A stretch of DNA of 64,000 bases from assembly GCA_964502885.1 (NCBI GenBank), contig CAZCXU010000004.1, positions 1 through 64,000 of the forward strand, in the 5' to 3' direction. Position 1 is the first letter of the stretch, and each line of letters starts with the position of its first letter. Shown in pieces: positions 1-6,841 of this stretch. The stretch comes from XYB1-FULL-44-23 sp964502885. GTDB taxonomy: Bacteria > Patescibacteriota > Microgenomatia > CAZETR01 > Amesbacteraceae. Below the pieces are notes generated by a model, which ran no database searches, was not told the origin of the DNA, and was given only the letters and a program-made list of their open reading frames with translations. The position numbers and the translations under genes were made by a program.

Positions 1-215
1 GAAATTACAAATGAATAAAGAGCGAGAGGTGGATAGGTTGGCGGCATCACTCCAACGTATTTTCTTTCGTATGCCCCCCTCGATCCATCGGCCAGAATAC
101 TTCGAGCCCACTCAGTGTGATTGTTTACATCGCCACTATAGATGGAGGTGCTAATTATGAAACGAAACAGTAGGGCAATGACAGCGATAATTGGGAGAGA
201 AAATTGTTTGATCAT
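1..215 (-). CDS. Partial GT-C/GT87-like membrane glycosyltransferase (N-terminal 71 residues)
   Basis: The reading frame starts at ATG 215-213 and runs off the left edge of the window. The visible part has one N-terminal hydrophobic segment (about residues 3-24), then an acidic loop GDVNNHTEWA and a PPTYPPLA segment. This layout matches polyprenol-dependent mannosyltransferase-like proteins, and the proteins at 10877-12091 and 20322-21686 have a comparable first loop. Its ATG overlaps the stop of the preceding gene (ATGA, 212-215), so it is probably translated by coupling as the next gene of the unit that starts at 1822. Substrate and acceptor cannot be told from this fragment. Confidence 0.72.
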   Translation of the reverse strand, partial: MIKQFSLPIIAVIALLFRFIISTSIYSGDVNNHTEWARSILADGSRGAYERKYVGVMPPTYPPLALYSFVI

Positions 216-1822
216 GTTTTTGTGACTATGTAAAAAATTGGCATTCCTGAGGGGTTTCTCGCGGTAAACAAGACTTTGATTCCGCCCGGAGGGTTTTTCT
301 GCCAGTCCCAATCTCCCGGAACATCATCGCGCTGAGATACAACATACAGATTACCCGGCTCGATGACATCTATTAACGATTTATTTGCGGGAGGAGAGAA
401 ACCGCCAAAATAATATTTGGGGGCAAGATAAAAACCGTAATATCCTGGGGTGACATTTGAAGGTTTATCAATAGTAAAGTTTTTGTGAAACAACTCAGGC
501 GCATAGTTTGTGTAAAACAGAAAGCGGATTAATGCCGGTTCGTATGTGTTATTTATGAAGACTTTTGAGTAATCCGGAGCCAATCGGGCCACCTCATGCA
601 TAGTCTCCCGAAAACCTATATGCCACCACCTCCAAGTAACAATGGGGTAATGGAAAAAATAATAATTCGCCGCCATAATGAATTGTACTGATATGACCAG
701 CCAAACGGACATATAAATCCATTTTTTCAACCCGCGAGGGAAAAGCGAAACAAAGTATATAAGCCCTGCGGCAGTAGAAACGGCCAAAGGGGGAATCAGC
801 ATAAACAGGCGGGTAGAGTGATATGTTCCATCGTAGGTAAGCGCGGCTGGAATAGGTGCTGCGACCAGCCAAACTAACCAGATGTACCGGCGTGTCCGGA
901 TTAGATAAATCAACCCCAGAACCAGCAAAGGGGCCCAAACCGGAAACAACTGACCAATATATTGCAAGCTGTGGCGGGCTGTCCCATCACCACGAATAAA
1001 GAGGAATTCCGGAGAAAAAGCGGATAGGTAGTTTGTAAAAATCCGGTTGGTAATAAATACCGGCCGGTTGGAAAAGAAACGTTCCCAGGGTGTATGGGCA
1101 CGGGCACGGTATTCGGATATCGCATCGGTGATTTCACTACTGGCAAATAGCCCAACTTTGCCGAAACGCTCGGCTGCGTGACCATTAAAGATGCTAATGA
1201 TAAACGGGGTCAGGATTATAAATGCCAGTCCATGGGACAGTTGCAGTTTGGGTTTGCAGTAAACACAAAGTACCCCAAGCCAAAGGGGCACAAATACTGA
1301 GGCTGTACTATATATATAGGGAGTCAGGAAAAAGAATAGCAGTGAAAGTGCAATGCGCTTTTTTAAAAAGAGGAGTGTGCCCAGCATGACAAAATTCAGC
1401 AACAGAACAGCCTCAAACGCAGCACGGGAATATAGAATATGCCAAGGCATGACGGCAAGCATCAGTCCCGAAATAAGAGCAAGGAGGCGGGAACGTGACA
1501 GTTGATAAACTAGCAACAGCAGAATGATGGGAGCCAGACCCCCCAGGACTACTTCGGGTCCACGAACCCCCCAATCTGTATTTCCGAATATGGCGATAAA
1601 CGGGACGGTGTAATACATCAGCAACGGAGTGCGCCATTCAGCCAGAGAATGAATATAAGTCGGAAGAAGCTGACCATAGAGATCCCGGCCGGTTTTCAAA
1701 AGACTTAGCGACTGATAACCAACGTCAACTTCATCCCCAAACATTTCGGGGGGGGAAATCGAAATGCCAACACCTCGAACCAGGAGGGAAATTGCCAGCA
1801 GCATGGGAATGAATAAGCGCAT
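212..1822 (-). CDS. GT39/ArnT-like membrane glycosyltransferase, 536 aa
   Basis: This is a multi-pass membrane protein of the PMT/ArnT type (GT-C fold). Such enzymes move a sugar from a polyprenyl-phosphate carrier to an acceptor outside the membrane. After the first membrane helix comes the catalytic-type acidic loop GDEVD (residues 29-33), followed by TGRDLYG and, at 131-137, YSRAAFE. The same features occur in the protein at 17351-18952 (WDEAALGY, TGRDEFG, FSRIAFE), so the two are paralogues. A soluble C-terminal part follows the last helices. It starts at ATG 1822, only 23 bp from the divergent start at 1846. Substrate is unknown. Confidence 0.85.
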   Translation of the reverse strand: MRLFIPMLLAISLLVRGVGISISPPEMFGDEVDVGYQSLSLLKTGRDLYGQLLPTYIHSLAEWRTPLLMYYTVPFIAIFGNTDWGVRGPEVVLGGLAPIILLLLVYQLSRSRLLALISGLMLAVMPWHILYSRAAFEAVLLLNFVMLGTLLFLKKRIALSLLFFFLTPYIYSTASVFVPLWLGVLCVYCKPKLQLSHGLAFIILTPFIISIFNGHAAERFGKVGLFASSEITDAISEYRARAHTPWERFFSNRPVFITNRIFTNYLSAFSPEFLFIRGDGTARHSLQYIGQLFPVWAPLLVLGLIYLIRTRRYIWLVWLVAAPIPAALTYDGTYHSTRLFMLIPPLAVSTAAGLIYFVSLFPRGLKKWIYMSVWLVISVQFIMAANYYFFHYPIVTWRWWHIGFRETMHEVARLAPDYSKVFINNTYEPALIRFLFYTNYAPELFHKNFTIDKPSNVTPGYYGFYLAPKYYFGGFSPPANKSLIDVIEPGNLYVVSQRDDVPGDWDWQKNPPGGIKVLFTARNPSGMPIFYIVTKT

Positions 1823-1826
1823 CTTT

Positions 1827-1835
1827 TGCTATTAT
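1827..1835 (+). promoter_or_regulatory. Candidate extended -10 (TGCTATTAT) for the GT2 gene at 1846
   Basis: TGC-TATTAT lies ten bases before the ATG at 1846. It has the TGn extension also seen before other unit heads in this window. The expected leader is about three bases. No Shine-Dalgarno sequence is possible in that space. Confidence 0.5.
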
Positions 1836-1836
1836 A
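1831..1836 (-). promoter_or_regulatory. Candidate -10 element (TATAAT) for the gene starting at 1822
   Basis: The minus strand reads TATAAT, eight bases before the ATG at 1822, so the transcript would have almost no leader. It overlaps the candidate -10 of the divergent gene in the same 23-bp intergenic space. Confidence 0.5.
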
Positions 1837-1845
1837 TATAAATAT

Positions 1846-2718
1846 ATGGTCTCAGTAATAATAGTTTCATATAACACCAGGGAAATTACTCTAGATTGTC
1901 TGGAGCACCTTTACCGCTCGACTTTTACCGACTTTGAAGTAATAGTCATCGATAATGACTCCCACGATGGAAGTGTGGCGGCCATAAAAAAACATTATCC
2001 GAAAATAAAAATTATTGCCAACAAGACCAATTCAGGGTTTGGAGCGGCTAATAATCAAGGGATGGCAGAGGCTAAAGGCGAGTACTTTCTACTGTTGAAC
2101 AGCGATTGCTTTGTGCAACCCGAGACGCTGGATACACTTACTAAAGCGATGGCTGTGCTGCCAAATATTGACGTTGCAGGTATCAAACTTCTAAACACAG
2201 ACGGAACGCTCCAGCAAACAATGGGGTTCTTTCCCAGCTTAACTCGCATTATTTCGCTAATGAGTTTTATTGATAATTTGCCGATAGTCCGTAGATTTGC
2301 CAGGTCAATTCATCTGCGAGATCCACACTGGTATAAGCAAATGCGGGAAATTGACTGGGTTATCGGCGCGTTTGTGCTTTTGAAAAGACGGGTTTTTGAA
2401 GTGACACACGGTTTTGACGAAAAGTATTTTATGTATGGAGAGGAAGTCGAATGGATGTACAGAATGAAAAAGGCGGGATTTCGAGTCGCATTTTTTCCCC
2501 AGGCGACGGCCACACATTTGGGTGGCGCCAGTTCCCCAGACAAGGCCCCGGCGATAGTCGGCGAAATCAAAGGCTGGAAATATTGGTTTTACAAATACGC
2601 ACCCAGTTGGCAAAGAGCGATGCTGCCGGTCGTGGTAACTGCCGGATGTCTGCTTCGAATCGCACTCAAACCCAATCAGGCGAAATTTTATCGACAGGCT
2701 TTAAGGGAGATCTGGTAG
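1846..2718 (+). CDS. GT2 family glycosyltransferase (rhamnosyltransferase-like), 290 aa
   Basis: This is a cytoplasmic or membrane-associated inverting GT-A enzyme that uses a nucleotide sugar. It shows the N-terminal nucleotide-binding strand VSVIIVSYN (2-10), IDNDSHD (35-41), the metal-site LLNSD (83-87), and a GEEVEWMYR acidic motif near residue 198 that probably supplies the catalytic base. A short hydrophobic stretch near the C-terminus may anchor it. It is the only plus-strand gene in the first 15 kb. Its last 18 bases overlap the end of the convergent nuclease gene. Sugar and acceptor are not determinable; the WbbL-like class is a family-level guess. Confidence 0.88.
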   Translation: MVSVIIVSYNTREITLDCLEHLYRSTFTDFEVIVIDNDSHDGSVAAIKKHYPKIKIIANKTNSGFGAANNQGMAEAKGEYFLLLNSDCFVQPETLDTLTKAMAVLPNIDVAGIKLLNTDGTLQQTMGFFPSLTRIISLMSFIDNLPIVRRFARSIHLRDPHWYKQMREIDWVIGAFVLLKRRVFEVTHGFDEKYFMYGEEVEWMYRMKKAGFRVAFFPQATATHLGGASSPDKAPAIVGEIKGWKYWFYKYAPSWQRAMLPVVVTAGCLLRIALKPNQAKFYRQALREIW

Positions 2719-3219
2719 GTCAGCTTCGCACCCTGCCCCCCAGAGACCAAGTTTATTTTGTCTGGCAAAACTTTCGGCTGCACGCAAAGTATCCTGATAT
2801 TTTATGTCAGGAGGGTATGAGCTAGATTTGGCAAAACCGTTTTTAACTAAGTATTCGTTTACAAAGATTTCCCCCACCCAAACATAGCGGAGCAGCCGCC
2901 CATACTTATCGGTATCTGAGGTGTCTTTTTCCAGACGAACTGTCTTTCCCAATACCAATCCAGAATTGGCCCGACTAGCCTCTCTGCCAAAACAGCCCAC
3001 AGGACGACGCGGATCTACCGTCTCCGGAGTATCTATACCGATGTAACGCAACGTCTGCCCCGTAGAGAGCCTGACTGTATCCCCATCTATCACCTTGTCG
3101 ATAATAGCTTCTTCGGAAAAGTCAGACAACACGAAAGAATCGTCTGCCAATCGGGGAAAGAAATACGAGAGCAAAAACAAGAGGATGACGACGACCAATC
3201 TGGGAGTCAAGCGCTTCAT
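2701..3219 (-). CDS. Secreted or membrane-anchored thermonuclease-family (SNase) nuclease, 172 aa
   Basis: An N-terminal hydrophobic segment (about 7-21) is a signal peptide or anchor, so the enzyme acts outside the membrane. The staphylococcal-nuclease core follows: IDKVIDGDTVRL, then LRYIGIDTPET carrying the catalytic-type Arg, Asp and Glu, and DKYGRLLRY carrying the second Arg. Two cysteines (GCFGRE and GAGCE) could form a disulfide. Known family members hydrolyse DNA and RNA with Ca2+. Its ATG overlaps the stop of the upstream GT2 (ATGA, 3216-3219). A nuclease inside a glycosyltransferase unit is odd; scavenging of external nucleic acid is a plausible role, but inferred. Confidence 0.9.
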   Translation of the reverse strand: MKRLTPRLVVVILLFLLSYFFPRLADDSFVLSDFSEEAIIDKVIDGDTVRLSTGQTLRYIGIDTPETVDPRRPVGCFGREASRANSGLVLGKTVRLEKDTSDTDKYGRLLRYVWVGEIFVNEYLVKNGFAKSSSYPPDIKYQDTLRAAESFARQNKLGLWGAGCEADLPDLP

Positions 3220-4040
3220 CTGGAATGAAACAATGCACGAAATTTCTGGCCTGTCCAGGAAATGAACCAGAGCAAGTAGTGTTTAATTGCTCCGTTGTAC
3301 CATAAACTAGAGGAGACTAAATAGTTGCTGGCCCTACCTGAGATCTGGGCCGAACTCTGACCATGTTCATGAATCACCACAACTTCCGGTAAGAAATAAA
3401 TTTCCCCACCTTTTTGACGGATACGACGACAAAAGTCTAAATCCTCGTAATACATGAAAACTGATTCGGTTAATCTTCCGACTAAGTTCAGAGTCTTTCT
3501 GGGAAAGAACATGCATGCTCCCGAGACCGCATTGACGAGGACCGGAGACTGTCCGGACGGGGTGAATTTGGCTGTCAGGCCCGACTTTCCAAACCAAAAC
3601 TCGCCGATCGCACGAGTCAGTGACGGTTCAGGAAAAACTGAACCCTGAGGAGTGCCATCAGGATCAGCTAGCTTTGGCCCGACTAATAAAGTTTTGGGGT
3701 GAGCACGAAGAAATTGGAGCACCTCTTGAAAAAAGTCCTTGGGGATTCTGGCATCAGGATTGAGAAGCAGGAAGAAATCGCCGGCTGCTGCTTCCAGGCC
3801 CTGATTCACCGCTTTGGGAAAACCAAGATTTTTAAAGTTTTTTATCAGAGTGATACGTGAGTCTCTGAAAGCGGAGACTGTCGAAACTGATTTGTCACTG
3901 GAGTGATTATCTATGACGATGATTTCCAGTTTTTCGTATTTAGTGGCCAGAACTGACGACAAACATCGTGAGAGTGAGTCAGCTACGTTCCAACTAACGA
4001 TTATTACACTTATCAAAGGAATATTGTTTTGTGGTGACAT
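3216..4040 (-). CDS. GT2 family glycosyltransferase, 274 aa
   Basis: The GT-A nucleotide-sugar transferase signature is complete: ISVIIVSWN (10-18), IDNHSSD (43-49), LLLNPDARIP (91-100) and the YYEDLDFCRRI acidic motif near residue 197. It resembles rhamnosyltransferases that build surface polysaccharide. It starts at ATG 4040, nine bases after the stop of the upstream membrane transferase, and its stop overlaps the nuclease start. The last about 30 residues contain a hydrophobic, aromatic segment (YLLWFISW) that may bind the membrane. The sugar is unknown. Confidence 0.88.
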   Translation of the reverse strand: MSPQNNIPLISVIIVSWNVADSLSRCLSSVLATKYEKLEIIVIDNHSSDKSVSTVSAFRDSRITLIKNFKNLGFPKAVNQGLEAAAGDFFLLLNPDARIPKDFFQEVLQFLRAHPKTLLVGPKLADPDGTPQGSVFPEPSLTRAIGEFWFGKSGLTAKFTPSGQSPVLVNAVSGACMFFPRKTLNLVGRLTESVFMYYEDLDFCRRIRQKGGEIYFLPEVVVIHEHGQSSAQISGRASNYLVSSSLWYNGAIKHYLLWFISWTGQKFRALFHSR

Positions 4041-4049
4041 ATGGTGTTT

Positions 4050-5267
4050 TTAACCTTTTCTAACAAGTTTGTAAAACACCAGACCATTACCAAGATCCTT
4101 TTTCAGTACAGTTTCAAATGGCCGCATAGCAGACACCTCCCAGACAGTCTCAGTTTCCGGCGGACGGGAGGACGGGGCAACCAAGTACAGAACCGAAGAG
4201 TTGGCATATGCATCAACCGGATCGATATCAAGGCCGCGACGGCGAACCCACCAGCGTAATTCCAGGGACCGGGTATCTGCGTGAATCGTAGTGGCAACAT
4301 TGAATCTCTGGGGACTATCACTTTGGATAATATCAACGACCTGCTTTTGACCTAAAATGTCCCAGCCAGCAGGAAAAGTGAGAAGCCGTGTCGGACTGCG
4401 CAAACAAAGGATCGCAAAGATGATCAGAGCAGCAGCACACTGCTTGTGAATTTTATTGTGCCTGATTCTTGAAAAGAAAATGGCTAGGGCGATACTGCCG
4501 GCAATTATGCCCGGATAGAGGTAGTAATAGGATGATGTATAAGTACCTGAATCAGTCTGGTGGGTAAGCAAAAAGTATGCAGTACGAAAATTGTAGAAGT
4601 CATGACGCAATTCAAATACCAGAAGCGGCAAATTGGCAGTCAGGGCACCTAACAGGTAAGGCAGGAAAGAACGGGAACTTCTCCTGATAATCACAAACAA
4701 ATATACGGGCAAAATTAAAATTGCTGAGTAATTTGCAGAAAAGGCCAGTCCCCAAAGCAGGCCTGAAACAAAATAGCGCAAAACCGGCCGAGATAAACCT
4801 ACCAGCAAAAGCAATGAGGGGTATAAAAAAATCGGAAGCAGATGAGGATTCCAGATTTGCCGTGAAGTAGTGATGATTTGCGGTAAAAACATCAAAAGCG
4901 CGAACAAACCTAGCGCTGCAAAGTCCCCCATGCGTTTCCTGAAATACAGGATAAGAATGACAAATCCCGCCGGCCAGAGTAGTGTATAAAATGCCGATAA
5001 CCAAATTATGTCCCAGTTGAAGATTACTCCCAAGATAGCCAAAATATAGTAGTGTATCGGACCTGAAAAAATACTTCTACCGTCAACCATTTTGCTGGTC
5101 ACTATAGAGCCAATTAGCCGTGGTTTGCCGGACTCGACCATGTCTAATACGTCATGCATGAATAATGGTGGATCGAGATGGAAGTCGACTAACCCCGAAT
5201 AGTTGTAAAAGCGCAAATACATGCCAACACAAAGAACAAGGATGAATGATAACCAAAACCTGTTCAT
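4050..5267 (-). CDS. GT-C/PMT-like membrane protein, 405 aa
   Basis: A multi-pass membrane protein with the first-loop pattern shared by six paralogues here: an Asp soon after helix 1 (HLDPPLF), then RLIGSIVTSK, and GPIHYY before helix 2. The related proteins are at 9427, 18949, 28876, 30344 and 31834. It probably transfers a lipid-linked sugar on the outer side of the membrane. I chose ATG 5267, which forms an ATGA overlap with the upstream GT2 stop; a longer frame upstream would lie entirely over that GT2. At 405 residues it is shorter than its paralogues (456-497). Specificity is unknown. Confidence 0.8.
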   Translation of the reverse strand: MNRFWLSFILVLCVGMYLRFYNYSGLVDFHLDPPLFMHDVLDMVESGKPRLIGSIVTSKMVDGRSIFSGPIHYYILAILGVIFNWDIIWLSAFYTLLWPAGFVILILYFRKRMGDFAALGLFALLMFLPQIITTSRQIWNPHLLPIFLYPSLLLLVGLSRPVLRYFVSGLLWGLAFSANYSAILILPVYLFVIIRRSSRSFLPYLLGALTANLPLLVFELRHDFYNFRTAYFLLTHQTDSGTYTSSYYYLYPGIIAGSIALAIFFSRIRHNKIHKQCAAALIIFAILCLRSPTRLLTFPAGWDILGQKQVVDIIQSDSPQRFNVATTIHADTRSLELRWWVRRRGLDIDPVDAYANSSVLYLVAPSSRPPETETVWEVSAMRPFETVLKKDLGNGLVFYKLVRKG

Positions 5268-6136
5268 GCTGTGTGGAGCAGGGAAAGAATTTGCTGATCT
5301 GTCCGCTGCCATAATCTCGACACTTGTCTGCGAGCCACCAAAATGTGAGGAAGCCGTGCAAGAGCGGCCAGCAAAGGTCTGACATACCCGGGATGTCTGA
5401 CCAGCCGACGACAAACCGCAAAAATGTGTGAAGGAATCTTGCCACTATCGAGATTCTTCCAATGGACCAGAAGAAAGTTGCGTTCCTTTATGTGCGTCAA
5501 TTCGTCTGAGCTGAACGCTTTTTTAAACGCTGTTTCTCTTTCATGAAAAACCTTCGCGGCCTTTGACCAGACAATCTGATAACCGGATTTCCATGCCCGC
5601 CAGCCCAGATCTAAATCTTCAAAATAGCCCGGGGAAAATGTTGTATCAAAACCGCCGAGCTTTTTCCAGAGATCACGACGAAAAACTGCGCTTCCACCAG
5701 AAGCCCAAAAAGAAGGGTGCGAGGATGGTTTGTTCTGACCATTAAAATAATTTAAGAATCCCCCTGAAAACTTAGCGTCTGCCCACGCATTCCCCTCTTC
5801 ATTCAACGAAACAGCAAAAATATCCGGATTTTTGAAAAAGGGCATAAAACAATTGATAAGTTTGGAATCAGGTTTTACATCCTGATTGAGCAAAATCACG
5901 CATTCACCTGAAGCAGCTGCAAAGCCATCGTTTACTGATTTTGGGAAACGGGAATTCTTAGTGTGAGTAATAACATGAACGTCCGGAAAGTGGGCGTGTA
6001 AGTTTTCCGAGGTGCAATCTGAGGAGGCGTCATCCACAACAATGACCTCATCTGCCCCCAATGAAAGGACTGCGGGGAGATACTGTTTCAGGTAACGCCA
6101 ACCGTTATATGCAGGAATGACCACGGAAATCTTCAT
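5264..6136 (-). CDS. GT2 family glycosyltransferase, 290 aa
   Basis: The GT-A core is clear: ISVVIPAYNG (3-12), VVDDASSD (33-40), ILLNQDVKPD (81-90) and FEDLDLGWRAW near residue 180. Gln-Asp replaces the more usual Pro-Asp or Ser-Asp in the LLNxD motif. It starts 15 bases after the methyltransferase stop and is coupled through ATGA to the membrane transferase downstream. The long C-terminal tail (from about 215) is basic and may peripherally bind the membrane. It probably adds a sugar to a surface-glycan intermediate; which one cannot be read. Confidence 0.88.
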   Translation of the reverse strand: MKISVVIPAYNGWRYLKQYLPAVLSLGADEVIVVDDASSDCTSENLHAHFPDVHVITHTKNSRFPKSVNDGFAAASGECVILLNQDVKPDSKLINCFMPFFKNPDIFAVSLNEEGNAWADAKFSGGFLNYFNGQNKPSSHPSFWASGGSAVFRRDLWKKLGGFDTTFSPGYFEDLDLGWRAWKSGYQIVWSKAAKVFHERETAFKKAFSSDELTHIKERNFLLVHWKNLDSGKIPSHIFAVCRRLVRHPGYVRPLLAALARLPHILVARRQVSRLWQRTDQQILSLLHTA

Positions 6137-6151
6137 GTGCGATTCGTCTGT

Positions 6152-6841
6152 TTATTTTACCCGTTTCGCGATTGGTTTACGAGCCTTGACCAAGAGCAGC
6201 ATCCCCAAGATGAAAGTGCGCACCTGAATATCCGTAAAACCGGCTTTCTTGATCAAGTGAGGCAGCTTTGATCCGTCAAAGAAATTCAGGTGAGTATCAT
6301 TCCAAATACGCCCTCGGGTACGAGTCCAAATTGGCCAACCCAATTTAAAAAGAAAGTTTTCTGAGGGCACCAGTACAACTGTGTAACCACCTGGCTTGAG
6401 GACACGAAAAATCTCTTTCATTACTTTACCCGCATCGAAAACATGCTCCAAAGCTTCAAGAATATATACGGCTGAAAACTTATTCGCCGGGAAGGTAAGT
6501 TTTTCGGCATCTCCGACAGCAAATTTCAAATTTTTGTTCTTTCGATATCTTTTAGCGGCGTAATCTACAGACGACTTCAAAACATCAATTCCGGTAATGC
6601 TGGGGCTTTGAGTATATCTTTGAATGTGGTAAGTAAAGTATCCATCTGCCGATCCAATATCCAGAACCTCCCCTTTTACTATTTCAGAGAACTTGCCAAC
6701 CTCGGAAATCCGACGCGAGTGCCAATAGCGCTGAAGAAGATTTTCTTTGACCGAGCGTTCATACCAATCCGGAGGAACGTCTTTGTGCAATTCGGCTGCA
6801 GACGTATGTGAGTGCACTGATAAGGAATGCGAGACTGACAT
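6152..6841 (-). CDS. Class I SAM-dependent methyltransferase (Methyltransf_11 type), 229 aa
   Basis: Motif I is VLDIGSADGYFTY (about residues 60-72), followed by ITGIDVLKSSVDYA (acidic motif II), VGDAEKLTFPANKFSAVYILEALEHV and VLKPGGYTVVLVPSE. This is the small-molecule methyltransferase fold often found in glycan clusters, where such enzymes methylate sugars or polyprenol-linked intermediates. I prefer ATG 6841; a TTG at 6850 in the same frame is possible. Either start overlaps the end of the upstream YfhO-like gene by about 85 bp, a long same-strand overlap. The N-terminal WYERSVKENLLQRYW looks conserved and supports a start upstream of it. Confidence 0.85.
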   Translation of the reverse strand: MSVSHSLSVHSHTSAAELHKDVPPDWYERSVKENLLQRYWHSRRISEVGKFSEIVKGEVLDIGSADGYFTYHIQRYTQSPSITGIDVLKSSVDYAAKRYRKNKNLKFAVGDAEKLTFPANKFSAVYILEALEHVFDAGKVMKEIFRVLKPGGYTVVLVPSENFLFKLGWPIWTRTRGRIWNDTHLNFFDGSKLPHLIKKAGFTDIQVRTFILGMLLLVKARKPIAKRVK

